12,200 bases of DNA from CAJMNU01 sp905214855. GTDB taxonomy: Bacteria; Bacillota; Clostridia; Lachnospirales; Lachnospiraceae. The notes beneath the pieces are model-generated. The model was not told the origin of the DNA. It saw nothing but the letters and a program-made list of their open reading frames with translations, and did not search any database. Below, piece after piece: positions 5,358-12,200 of this stretch. Where the stretch lies: positions 1-12,200 of the forward strand of contig CALADM010000004.1 in NCBI GenBank assembly GCA_937890595.1. The letters run 5' to 3'. Position numbers and translations under genes: made by a program. Position 1 is the stretch's first letter. Each line of letters opens with the position of its first letter.

Positions 5358-8300
5358 CTAATGCATTTTGCCTATCTTTTCAATAGTTTTTTCTACTACT
5401 TTGACATTTTTTTCACCAAGTTGTCCTCTCAGTCTCTCCAAAAGTGGCAGATCAATCTGGACATCATAATTGGGAGGAAGTTTTTTTATCGCTTTTTCCT
5501 GCTCCAAATAAATGATCACATGGCTGTCTCCATCGGAATCCTGAATAGACTCCAAAAGATCCTTCTGTCCCTTTTCCCATGCCGCCTTATTTGAATATTG
5601 GATCCAAAGTTCTCTGGGAACATCAGAAAACGGGATTATCTGTTCCATGATCACTTTTCCAACTGGTTCATCTCCAATTGATGCTCTGCCACGTATGAAC
5701 ACCTTTTCTTCTTCTATGAGCATCTGACGTTTACTCTCATAATCCTTTGGAAATACCAAAACCTCTACACTTCCCATTAGATCTTCCACTGTCAAAAAAG
5801 CCATCATTTGATTTCTTTTGGTAAGTTTCACCGTTTTTGAAGTAATCATACCACCAATCGTTACATATGTGCCATCTTTTATCTGCGCCTCACCCGTCTC
5901 CTCATCTACCATGAACTGAATTGTTGTGGCTGTAATGTTCTTTCTCCATAAAGCCTCGTATTCTTCCATTGGATGACCACTGATATAAATTCCAAGAGTT
6001 TCTTTTTCATTCGCAAGAAGTTCTTCTTTTCCAAATTCTCCTACATTCGGAAAAGAAATACGGAAATGTTCCTTTTCTTCTTCTGGCGCAAAATCAAACA
6101 GACTGAGCTGTCCCTCCATCCCTGTCTTCTTTTCCTTTGCTTTTTGATCTAACATCCCCCCTGCCACCATCATCTTCTGTTTTCTGGTTCCCGGCAGGCT
6201 GTCTAATGCCCCTGATTTAATAAAACTTTCCAATGTCCTCCTGTTGACTTCTCTGTTGCTCATGCGCTCGACAAAGTCTTCCAGAGAATTAAATTTCCCC
6301 TTTCTGTCTCTCTCCTGCAAAATCGCATTGACTACAGATTTTCCCACACTTTTAATCGCAGAAAGCCCATAACGGATGGAATCGCCAGATACAGAAAAAC
6401 CACTCTCTCCTTCATTAATATCCGGAGGTAAGATCTTAATATTCATCTGACGGCAAGTTAGGATATATTCTGATACTTTTGTCACATTTTCCATCACGGA
6501 TGTCATAAGAGCTGCCATATATTCTCTTGGATAATAATACTTTAAATATGCTGTCTGATAGGATACAACTGCATAAGCAGCTGCATGGGACTTATTAAAA
6601 GCATACCTTGCAAAATCAATCATCGTATCATAAATCTGATTTGCTGTCTTTTCGTCAATTCCATTCGCAATACATCCCTTGATACCTTCTTTTTCGTTGC
6701 CATAAACAAAGTTCTTGCGTTCTTCCTCCATGACATCTGCCTTTTTCTTTGACATCGCCTTACGCACCAGATCGCTGCGTGCCATAGTATAACCTGCCAG
6801 ATCACGAACGATCTGCATAACTTGTTATAGTGATAGGTAACCCTTTGACTGTATCTCTGGGTTTTCCCCCACTCCACACCGTGCGTGCGAGTTTCCCCGC
6901 ACACGGCGTTCCATCGTTGTAACTCCCATTCATGAAATCTCTATTCTATTTGAACGAATCCATTTACTTCATTTTGAATGAATCTATTTACTCCATTTCA
7001 AATCTATAAAAGTTACAATGACTTGTGCCCATTCCTCCATTCCCGTTACAGGAACTTCATTGGTTCGAACACTGCTTTTCAACATCGATTCAACTGCTTA
7101 TTCTTCTTCGTCAATTTATATCTAACTTATTTTACTTATTACATTAGATATTCGATATCTTTCCTCGTTCCACAATTTCTATCTGTACATCGTTTCTTTA
7201 GGTGCTCAATATAGACCTGTTAGCTCAAATATGCCCGCCATCCGAAGATTTCGCATACTACGGTATTTCATGACCAAGATTCTTACTTTACCGCACTAAC
7301 ACCGCTGGAGCGGTTCTTTATGTTTCCATAAAGTTGTATCTAGACCTTTTAAATTCTTGAGTTCGTCAGTCTTTACGACATACTCACCATAGAAACTTTA
7401 TAGACTTCCGGCATATCATAAACCATATCCCATACTTTAATTTTTCATGGCAGATAGGCTCTGGGCTCTTTTGTATCCGCCTTACTCCATTATTTCTTAA
7501 ACTTAGGTTTCTTTCTGCCGACTTCACCGAGCTTCTAACACTTACACTTTCGTCTTATCATGCTAGTCGGAGTATCAAAGAGTATGTTTCGGGACGTTAC
7601 CCCCTTCATTCCATACTTTGAAATTGCAGTTCTACATAAAAGAAAATCTTTCATGTGCCTAGTCTTTGTTTATTTAAACTAGGAACGAGTCGCACCCTGA
7701 TAAACAATACATCCATATGTAGGACTCAAAATAGGTTTTAACAATGGTGTTGCATAAGAAATAGACTTTCTATCATTCTTTCCGGCAAGGTATTTAGGAA
7801 TAAAATCCATTGGTCCGGGACGATACAGGGAAATACCTGCAATGATATCTTCCAGACTTTCTGGTTTTAGTTCCTTCATAAAGCTCTTCATTCCGGCACT
7901 TTCTAACTGAAACACACCATCACACTTTCCAGTGCCAATGGAATCCAAGACTTTCTTATCATTATAATCAATCTGATCCAAATCCAGTTTGATCCCATGA
8001 TTTTTTTCAATATGTTGTACAGCATGCTGTATTACTGTAAGTGTTCTAAGCCCCAGAAAATCCATTTTCAAAAGACCTAATTCTTCCAGTGTTGTCATTG
8101 TAAACTGAGTCACAATCGTTCCGTCTGCTGCCCTAGAAAGCGGAACATACTCATCTACATTCGTCCTGCTGATCACAACCCCTGCTGCATGCATGGATGT
8201 ATGTCTTGGAAGCCCCTCCAAACGCTTTGACATATCAATCAAAAAACGTACTTGTTCGTCGTTCTCATACGCACTTTTTAAATCAGGACTCATTTTCAAT

Positions 8301-9709
8301 GCCTTATCCAATGTCATACCCAAATCATCAGGAATCATCTTTGCAATGGCATCACACTGGGCATATGGCATATCTAAAACACGTCCCACATCCCTTACGA
8401 CACCCTTTGCTGCCAGAGTACCAAATGTTACAATCTGTACTACCTGATCTTTTCCATACTTTTGCACCACATAATCAATGACTTCCTGCCTTCTTTCAAA
8501 GCAAAAGTCAATATCGATATCTGGCATGGAAACACGCTCTGGATTCAAAAAACGCTCAAACAAAAGATTGTACTGTGTTGGATCAATACTTGTAATTCCA
8601 AGGCAGTAAGAGACAATACTTCCCGCTGCCGATCCACGCCCCGGTCCTACCATGATATCATGTGATCTTGCAAAATGGATAAAGTCCCAAACGATCAGGA
8701 AGTAATCCACATATCCCATATTGTGTATGACATCCAGCTCATATTTCATCTTTTGTCTCAGTGTTCCATCATCATTTGGATAGCGTTCCTGAAATCCTTT
8801 ATCACAGAGCTGGTTTAGATATTCCCACGAAGTGAGTCCGTCTGGTACATCAAATTTAGGCAGTTTGGTCACACCAAACTCAATCTCCACATTACAGCGA
8901 TCTGCGATCTTGTGTGTATTTTCCAAAGCCTCTGGTGCGTAGGGAAACAGTTTTTTCATCTCTTCTTCTGATTTACAATAATACTGTCCTCCCTCATATC
9001 TCATACGGTTTTCGTCTGTTACTTTTTTCCCTGTTTGAATGCACAGAAGGATATCATGCGCTTTTGCATCTGTTTCTAATGTATAATGGATATCATTGGT
9101 TGCAACCAAGCCAATTCCTGTCTCTTTACTCATACGCATCAATGCACTATTTACATTCTTTTGCGCTGCAATGCCATGATCCTGCATCTCCAGAAAAAAA
9201 TTTCCCTTTCCAAAAATTTCCTGATAACGCAGTGCTGCCGCCCGTCCTTCCTCATACATTCCTCTCTGTAGCATTCTTGCCACTTCGCCGGCAAGACATG
9301 CACTCAGAGCGATGATTCCCTCATGGTATTTTGACAAGACCTCATAATCCACACGCGGTTTATAGTAAAATCCGTCTACAAATCCCTTGGAAACAATCTT
9401 CATCAAATTGGAGTATCCTATATTATTTTCTGCAAGAAGCACCAAATGATAATATCGGTCTTCACCACTCCCCATCTCCCTATCAAATCTGGATCCCGGG
9501 GCAACATATACTTCGCATCCAATAATCGGCTTAATCCCAACTTCCTTTGCTGCACGGTAAAAATCAATCACACCATACATTACGCCATGATCTGTTACCG
9601 CTATACTGTCCATTCCCAGTTCTTTTGCCCTTGCAGCCAATTCTTTAATCTTACAAGAGCCATCCAGCAAGCTATATTCTGTATGCACATGTAAATGTGT
9701 AAATGCCAT
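5358..9709 (-). CDS. dnaE: DNA polymerase III alpha subunit DnaE, split by a group II intron
   Basis: Replicative family C polymerase. Exon 1 is 9709-7696 (671 codons plus one base) and exon 2 is 6826-5358. Joining them gives 3483 nt and 1160 residues, a usual DnaE length. The N-terminal PHP domain starts HLHVHTEYSLLDG (5-17). Further motifs are GPGRGSAAGS (355-364), the catalytic PDIDIDF (396-402), and KMDFLGL with the third catalytic aspartate, D550. The junction restores CIVYQ-E672-QVMQIVRDLAGYTM in the fingers region, with the E672 codon split after its first base. The C-terminal half carries the tandem helix-hairpin-helix region and an OB fold (VTIGGMITS..., about 1000). The start has AAAGGGGA just upstream. 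Unspliced RNA would give a 676-residue fragment ending QGATRS. There is no proofreading exonuclease insertion of the PolC type. Confidence 0.93.
6830..6872 (-). other. Group II intron domain VI with branch-point A
   Basis: On the RNA strand GUGG (6872-6869) pairs with UCAC (6833-6830), and GGG (6868-6866) with CCU (6837-6835). This leaves A6834 as the single unpaired residue, 7 nt from the intron end. A second helix AACCC/GGGUU (6863-6859 with 6843-6839) closes a 15-nt loop. Branch A position and flanking helices match the domain VI rule, where this adenosine supplies the 2'-OH for lariat formation. Three nucleotides (UAU) separate the helix from exon 2. Confidence 0.88.
6876..6909 (-). other. 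Group II intron domain V (catalytic core)
   Basis: Exactly 34 nt. An 8-bp lower helix (ACGCCGUG with CACGGUGU, including the G·U pair of the catalytic triad), a 2-nt CG bulge on the 3' side, a 6-bp upper helix (UGCGGG with CUCGCA) and a GAAA tetraloop. This is the diagnostic metal-binding element of group II introns. The triad reads CGC rather than the commoner AGC. Confidence 0.95.
6952..6999 (-). repeat. 24-nt tandem repeat in intron domain IV
   Basis: Two adjacent 24-nt units, 6952-6975 and 6976-6999, match at 20 of 24 positions, and all four differences are transitions. A more diverged third copy may lie at about 6928-6951. They sit in the loop of a domain IV stem whose base pairs 7020-7011 with 6924-6912 (8 continuous bp plus 2 across a bulge). 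Domain IV is where a maturase gene normally lies. Confidence 0.7.
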
Positions 9710-9776
9710 ATAATCCCCTTTCTTTCCATAATCTCTCTAACTTTTTGTATTCTTTTTATCCCACATCACCTTTTAT

Positions 9777-9798
9777 ATGATATAAGCAAAGATATCAT
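9777..9798. promoter_or_regulatory. 7-bp inverted repeat upstream of dnaE, possible operator
   Basis: Perfect arms atgatat and atatcat are separated by 8 nt, about 70 nt upstream of the dnaE start and after the terminator of the previous block. dnaE must have its own promoter in 9710-9844. The AT-rich TTATATCATATAAAA on the minus strand could hold a -10 box, but no clear -35 partner stands out. Confidence 0.25.
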
Positions 9799-9844
9799 CT
9801 ATCTCTTTGTCTGCGGTATGTTTAGTGTACCATATTTGGAAACA

Positions 9845-9905
9845 GAAAAAAAGAGAAAAGGGATCACTGCACCACTGAATCTCTTCAGGTACAGCAATCC
9901 CTTTT
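9845..9905 (-). terminator. Intrinsic terminator of the rapZ-whiA-HPr block
   Basis: On the minus strand AAAAGGGAT (9905-9897) pairs with ATCCCTTTT (9864-9856). An inner imperfect stem CTGTACCTGAA/TTCAGTGGTGCAG is capped by a GAGA loop. CTC and seven T residues (9852-9846) follow. It lies about 20 nt after the HPr-like stop codon and separates this block from dnaE. Confidence 0.9.
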
Positions 9906-9926
9906 GCCAGCAAAATAGGTTACTTA

Positions 9927-10181
9927 TTATTTATTCTTCAGATATTTTTCAATCTCATCGACTGCGGCAGATTCATCCACACCATCAGCCTCCACTGTCA
10001 CCTGCTCTCCTGCAGATAATCCCAATGTCATCATACCCATAATGCTCTTCGCATTGACTCTTTTGTTATCACATTCTACATAGATGCTGCTCTCAAACTG
10101 ACTTGCAACCTGAACGAGCATCGCAATCGGACGCGCCTCCAATCCAGATGAAATCTCAATTGTAACCGCCTTTTTTGTCAT
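9927..10181 (-). CDS. HPr family protein, Crh-like (His15 replaced by Glu)
   Basis: 84 residues, the normal HPr length. HPr is phosphorylated by PEP-dependent enzyme I on His15 (motif GLHARP) and by HPr kinase on Ser46. Here the first motif reads SSGLEARPIAML, with Glu15 in place of His. The regulatory segment NAKSIMGMMTLG keeps Ser46 exactly in register. Without His15 it cannot pass phosphate in the sugar phosphotransferase system, so it resembles Bacillus Crh (Gln15), a CcpA co-effector. Its place after rapZ and whiA is the Crh position in Bacillus. The start at 10181 has AGGAGGAG 5 nt upstream; the longer in-frame form adds 14 unrelated residues. It follows whiA by 66 nt. Whether it works with CcpA is inference, so I give no firm symbol. 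Confidence 0.9.
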   Translation of the reverse strand: MTKKAVTIEISSGLEARPIAMLVQVASQFESSIYVECDNKRVNAKSIMGMMTLGLSAGEQVTVEADGVDESAAVDEIEKYLKNK

Positions 10182-10247
10182 AATTCTCCTCCTCATTCCA
10201 TAAGTGCTGCCACACTGACCCACACTCTTTTTAGTATCTCTTGTTTA

Positions 10248-11234
10248 CTACTGCACAGACAAATGCTCTGTATTTTGTCTATGCTCTGAATTTTCACGCA
10301 ATGATGCTGCCAATATACTCAATTTTCTCAGCCTATGATTCACCCCTGATTTACCAACAGGAGGATTCATAGCTTCTCCCAACTCCTTTAATGTAGCCTC
10401 TGGGCGAAGAAGCCGAGCCTCTGCAATTTCACGCAGATTTTCAGGCAAATGTTCAAATCCATATCGTTCTTTAATGTACTCAATATCCTCAATCTGTTTT
10501 ACAGCCGCTGAAACTGTTTTATTGATATTTGCAGTTTCACAATTCACCTGACGGTTTACACTGTTGCGCATTTCTTTGAGAATCCGGATGTTTTCCAGTT
10601 CCATCAAACTTTGCGGAGCTTCCATCACATTTAAGATATCAACGATCTGACTGCCTTCCTTAATGTACACTATGAAATATTTCTTTCTCTGTACAATTTT
10701 GGCATCAAGGTCAAACGTTGCAATAATACTCTGCAGTTGTCTTGCCTTTTCCTCTGTAGAGCATACGATCTCAAAATGATAAAACTTTTCCGGATCACTG
10801 ATAGAACCCGAGGCTAAAAAAGCACCTCGGATAAATGCACGCCTGCAGCACGGCTGCTGGATGACAACATTTCCGACAAGTTCCATGTTTTCACCAATGT
10901 CCCCGTCGCTCTTTAAAAGTTTTGTTGCCTGCAAAACCCGCAATGCATCCTCATGATTCCCAATGATCACTGTATAAACCTGATTTTTTTTAAGATATGC
11001 GTTCCTTCGAATCGAAATGTCCGTATTTATATTAAATGTTTTTTTCAATAATGTAAAGTACTTTCTTGTAACTGCTACATTTTCTGTATGAATCCGGATA
11101 CAATAATGTTCCTCTTCTGAAATCTGGATCCTGCCGCACAAACTGATAATTGCGGCTATCTCTGCAATCTGGCAGTGACGTGCTGTACTCATCTGATGAG
11201 ACAACTCATCTTTTACCCTTGAAGAAAAAGACAT
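10248..11234 (-). CDS. whiA: DNA-binding regulator WhiA
   Basis: 328 residues, normal for the family. The N-terminus MSFSSRVKDELSHQ is typical. Two LAGLIDADG-like repeats follow (CQIAEIAAIISLCGRI near 21-36 and CCRRAFIRGAFLASGSIS near 129-146). These derive from homing endonucleases but lack catalytic function. A C-terminal helix-turn-helix lies at about 262-312 (LREIAEARLLRPEATLKELGEAM...SGVNHRLRKL). WhiA controls sporulation-septation genes in actinobacteria and affects chromosome segregation and division in Bacillota. The start at 11234 has GGAGG 5 nt upstream. The ATG at 11246 overlaps that site and adds only four residues. It follows rapZ by 30 nt, clearly in one operon. Confidence 0.95.
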   Translation of the reverse strand: MSFSSRVKDELSHQMSTARHCQIAEIAAIISLCGRIQISEEEHYCIRIHTENVAVTRKYFTLLKKTFNINTDISIRRNAYLKKNQVYTVIIGNHEDALRVLQATKLLKSDGDIGENMELVGNVVIQQPCCRRAFIRGAFLASGSISDPEKFYHFEIVCSTEEKARQLQSIIATFDLDAKIVQRKKYFIVYIKEGSQIVDILNVMEAPQSLMELENIRILKEMRNSVNRQVNCETANINKTVSAAVKQIEDIEYIKERYGFEHLPENLREIAEARLLRPEATLKELGEAMNPPVGKSGVNHRLRKLSILAASLRENSEHRQNTEHLSVQ

Positions 11235-11264
11235 ATGTGCCTCCATTCTGCCTGTTGTCTGTTT

Positions 11265-12143
11265 TTACTTCTTTCTCCGGCTGTCATTTTCAATATCTCT
11301 GTGTTCTATTTTCAGTCCATATTCATCACTCTGCCCTTTCAGGCGTTCATACAGCGCATTGGCAATTGTAACAGAACGATGCTTTCCCCCTGTACATCCG
11401 ACTCCAATAACTAATTGATTCTTTCCTTCCAGCACATAATTAGGAAGCAGGAATTGAAGCATATCATACAATTTATCTAAAAAGCACTGTGCCTTTCCTC
11501 CCTGCATCACAAATTCCTGTACATCTTTGTCATTTCCCGTTTTGGGGCGAAGTGTCTCCACATAGTAAGGATTTGGCAGAAAACGTACATCAAAGACCAG
11601 ATCTGCATCCACCGGAATTCCATATTTAAAACCAAAAGACAGGACTGTGACATACAGATTGCGGTACTCTTTTCCCTGCACAAAAATATTTTCCAGCTCC
11701 TGACGTAATTCTCTAGTCAACAGCTTACTGGTATCAATAATATAGTCTGCCTCTTCTTTCAAAAAAGCCATCTGCTTGCGTTCCGCCACGATCCCACGGT
11801 CAATCCTTCCCCCAACAGCCAGTGGATGGCTTCTTCTTGTTTCCTTATAACGCTTGATCAATGTGTCATCACTGGAATCCAAAAATACAACTTGATACTC
11901 ATATTGTTTTTCTTTCCAATGTTTTAAAATATTTCCAAGCTCCGGCAGATCATCTCCTGTTCTGATATCGATTCCCAATGCCGCATCCTTGATATCTCCG
12001 GAATTTTCCAAAACCAGATCCAAAAACTGCTCTACCAGAGGGATTGGAAGATTATCCACACAATAAAATCCAAAATCTTCTAAAATTTTCAGAGCAGTAC
12101 TCTTTCCTGCTCCTGACATTCCTGTCACAATAATGAGTCTCAT
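11265..12143 (-). CDS. rapZ: RapZ/YvcJ nucleotide-binding protein
   Basis: 292 residues. The N-terminal P-loop domain has Walker A GMSGAGKST (8-16) and CVDNLP near 28-33. RRSHPL lies around 103-108. The C-terminal domain carries DVRFLPNPYY and GCTGGKHRSVTIA (about 250-262), the signature of the family. In E. coli RapZ is an RNase E adaptor that controls GlmS through small RNAs; in Bacillus YvcJ binds and hydrolyses nucleotides and affects competence. Which role applies here is unknown. The ATG has only a weak upstream site (CGGAA). In Bacillus yvcK (glmR) lies between yvcJ and whiA; it is absent here. The 57 nt upstream show no gene I can identify. Confidence 0.95.
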   Translation of the reverse strand: MRLIIVTGMSGAGKSTALKILEDFGFYCVDNLPIPLVEQFLDLVLENSGDIKDAALGIDIRTGDDLPELGNILKHWKEKQYEYQVVFLDSSDDTLIKRYKETRRSHPLAVGGRIDRGIVAERKQMAFLKEEADYIIDTSKLLTRELRQELENIFVQGKEYRNLYVTVLSFGFKYGIPVDADLVFDVRFLPNPYYVETLRPKTGNDKDVQEFVMQGGKAQCFLDKLYDMLQFLLPNYVLEGKNQLVIGVGCTGGKHRSVTIANALYERLKGQSDEYGLKIEHRDIENDSRRKK

Positions 12144-12200
12144 GATTCCGTTACTGAAAACTTATAAAAAGTTATAAACTTTTATGTTTCATTCCTACTT

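Larger units (their letters stand above)
6827..7695 (-). other. Group II intron, ORF-less, inserted in dnaE
   Basis: An 869-nt segment in the same orientation as dnaE. Its 5' end reads GTGCGAC, matching the group II GUGYG consensus, and its 3' end is CTAT (consensus AY). It contains a complete 34-nt domain V (6876-6909), a domain VI with a bulged A (6834), and a domain IV stem-loop (about 6912-7020). Other stems visible on the RNA strand include CCTAGT/ACTAGG in the first 40 nt and CTTTATG-GAAA-CATAAAG around 7316-7333. Precise excision restores the DnaE frame. There is no reverse transcriptase/maturase gene and no recognisable remnant of one, so splicing is either protein-free or helped in trans. 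I could not confidently assign the EBS1/EBS2 sites, and the structural class is undetermined. Apart from the intron this stretch holds no gene. Confidence 0.93.

Noticed and set aside
5358..6818. A separate 486-residue polymerase gene starting at the ATG at 6818
   Set aside because: It begins in the middle of the conserved YQEQVMQ segment and has no ribosome binding site; it is exon 2 of dnaE (that Met is residue 675).
6978..7214. Plus-strand open frame of 78 codons inside the intron
   Set aside because: It is antisense to structured intron RNA (domains III-IV), has a low-complexity composition and no ribosome binding site or family resemblance.
6827..7695. dnaE as a pseudogene, or disrupted by an IS element
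   Set aside because: There are no terminal inverted repeats, target duplication or transposase, and exact removal restores the frame and conserved residues. The intron signature explains it fully.
7663..7695. Loop near the intron 5' end with 8 nt complementary to exon 1 as an exon-binding site
   Set aside because: It pairs with positions -12 to -5 of the exon rather than the standard IBS1 or IBS2 positions and lies too near the intron start; AT-rich chance matches are likely, so I assign no EBS.
12144..12200. Promoter for rapZ in the AT-rich TATAAC/TATAAG stretch
   Set aside because: No -35 partner occurs at 16-18 nt and the window ends; rapZ may instead be cotranscribed with a gene outside the window.

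Overview
The window is a compact, AT-rich stretch of a low-GC Gram-positive chromosome. The gene set and order (rapZ–whiA–HPr/Crh-like, dnaE–pfkA, dusB–greA–lysS) point to Bacillota, class Clostridia. A LysRS with a C-terminal tRNA-binding domain and a small conserved protein just ahead of dusB suggest Lachnospiraceae; this placement is from memory of the families, not from a search. Every gene I can support is read on the minus strand, so the biological order runs from high to low coordinates.

Region by region in transcription order: rapZ (nucleotide-binding regulator), whiA (DNA-binding regulator) and an HPr/Crh-like phosphocarrier paralogue form one block that ends at a strong intrinsic terminator (about 9845-9905). 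dnaE then starts and is followed by pfkA, with a perfect 14-bp inverted repeat between them. After pfkA comes a 15-bp perfect hairpin with a U-tract, placed only 18 nt ahead of the start of a small conserved gene of unknown function, which overlaps dusB. A consensus sigma-A promoter (TTGACA, 17 nt, TATAAT) then drives greA, followed by lysS. Below lysS the window ends in a short AT-rich stretch with three copies of a 10-bp direct repeat.

The outstanding feature is in dnaE. The reading frame is broken by an 869-nt segment (6827-7695) that has the hallmarks of a group II intron in the sense orientation: a GTGCG 5' end, a canonical 34-nt domain V, a domain VI with a bulged branch-point A, and an AT 3' end. 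Removing exactly this segment restores a continuous 1160-residue DnaE with the conserved YQEQVMQ segment at the junction. The intron has no maturase gene; its domain IV holds a 24-nt tandem repeat instead. An essential replicative polymerase gene therefore appears to depend on RNA splicing, possibly helped by a maturase encoded elsewhere.

Functionally the region combines central housekeeping: replication (DnaE), glycolysis (PfkA), tRNA modification and charging (DusB, LysS), transcript-cleavage rescue (GreA), and the RapZ/WhiA/Crh-like regulatory group tied to carbon and envelope metabolism. I see no IS element, CRISPR array, tRNA or rRNA gene. The only stretch over 300 bases without a gene is the intron.
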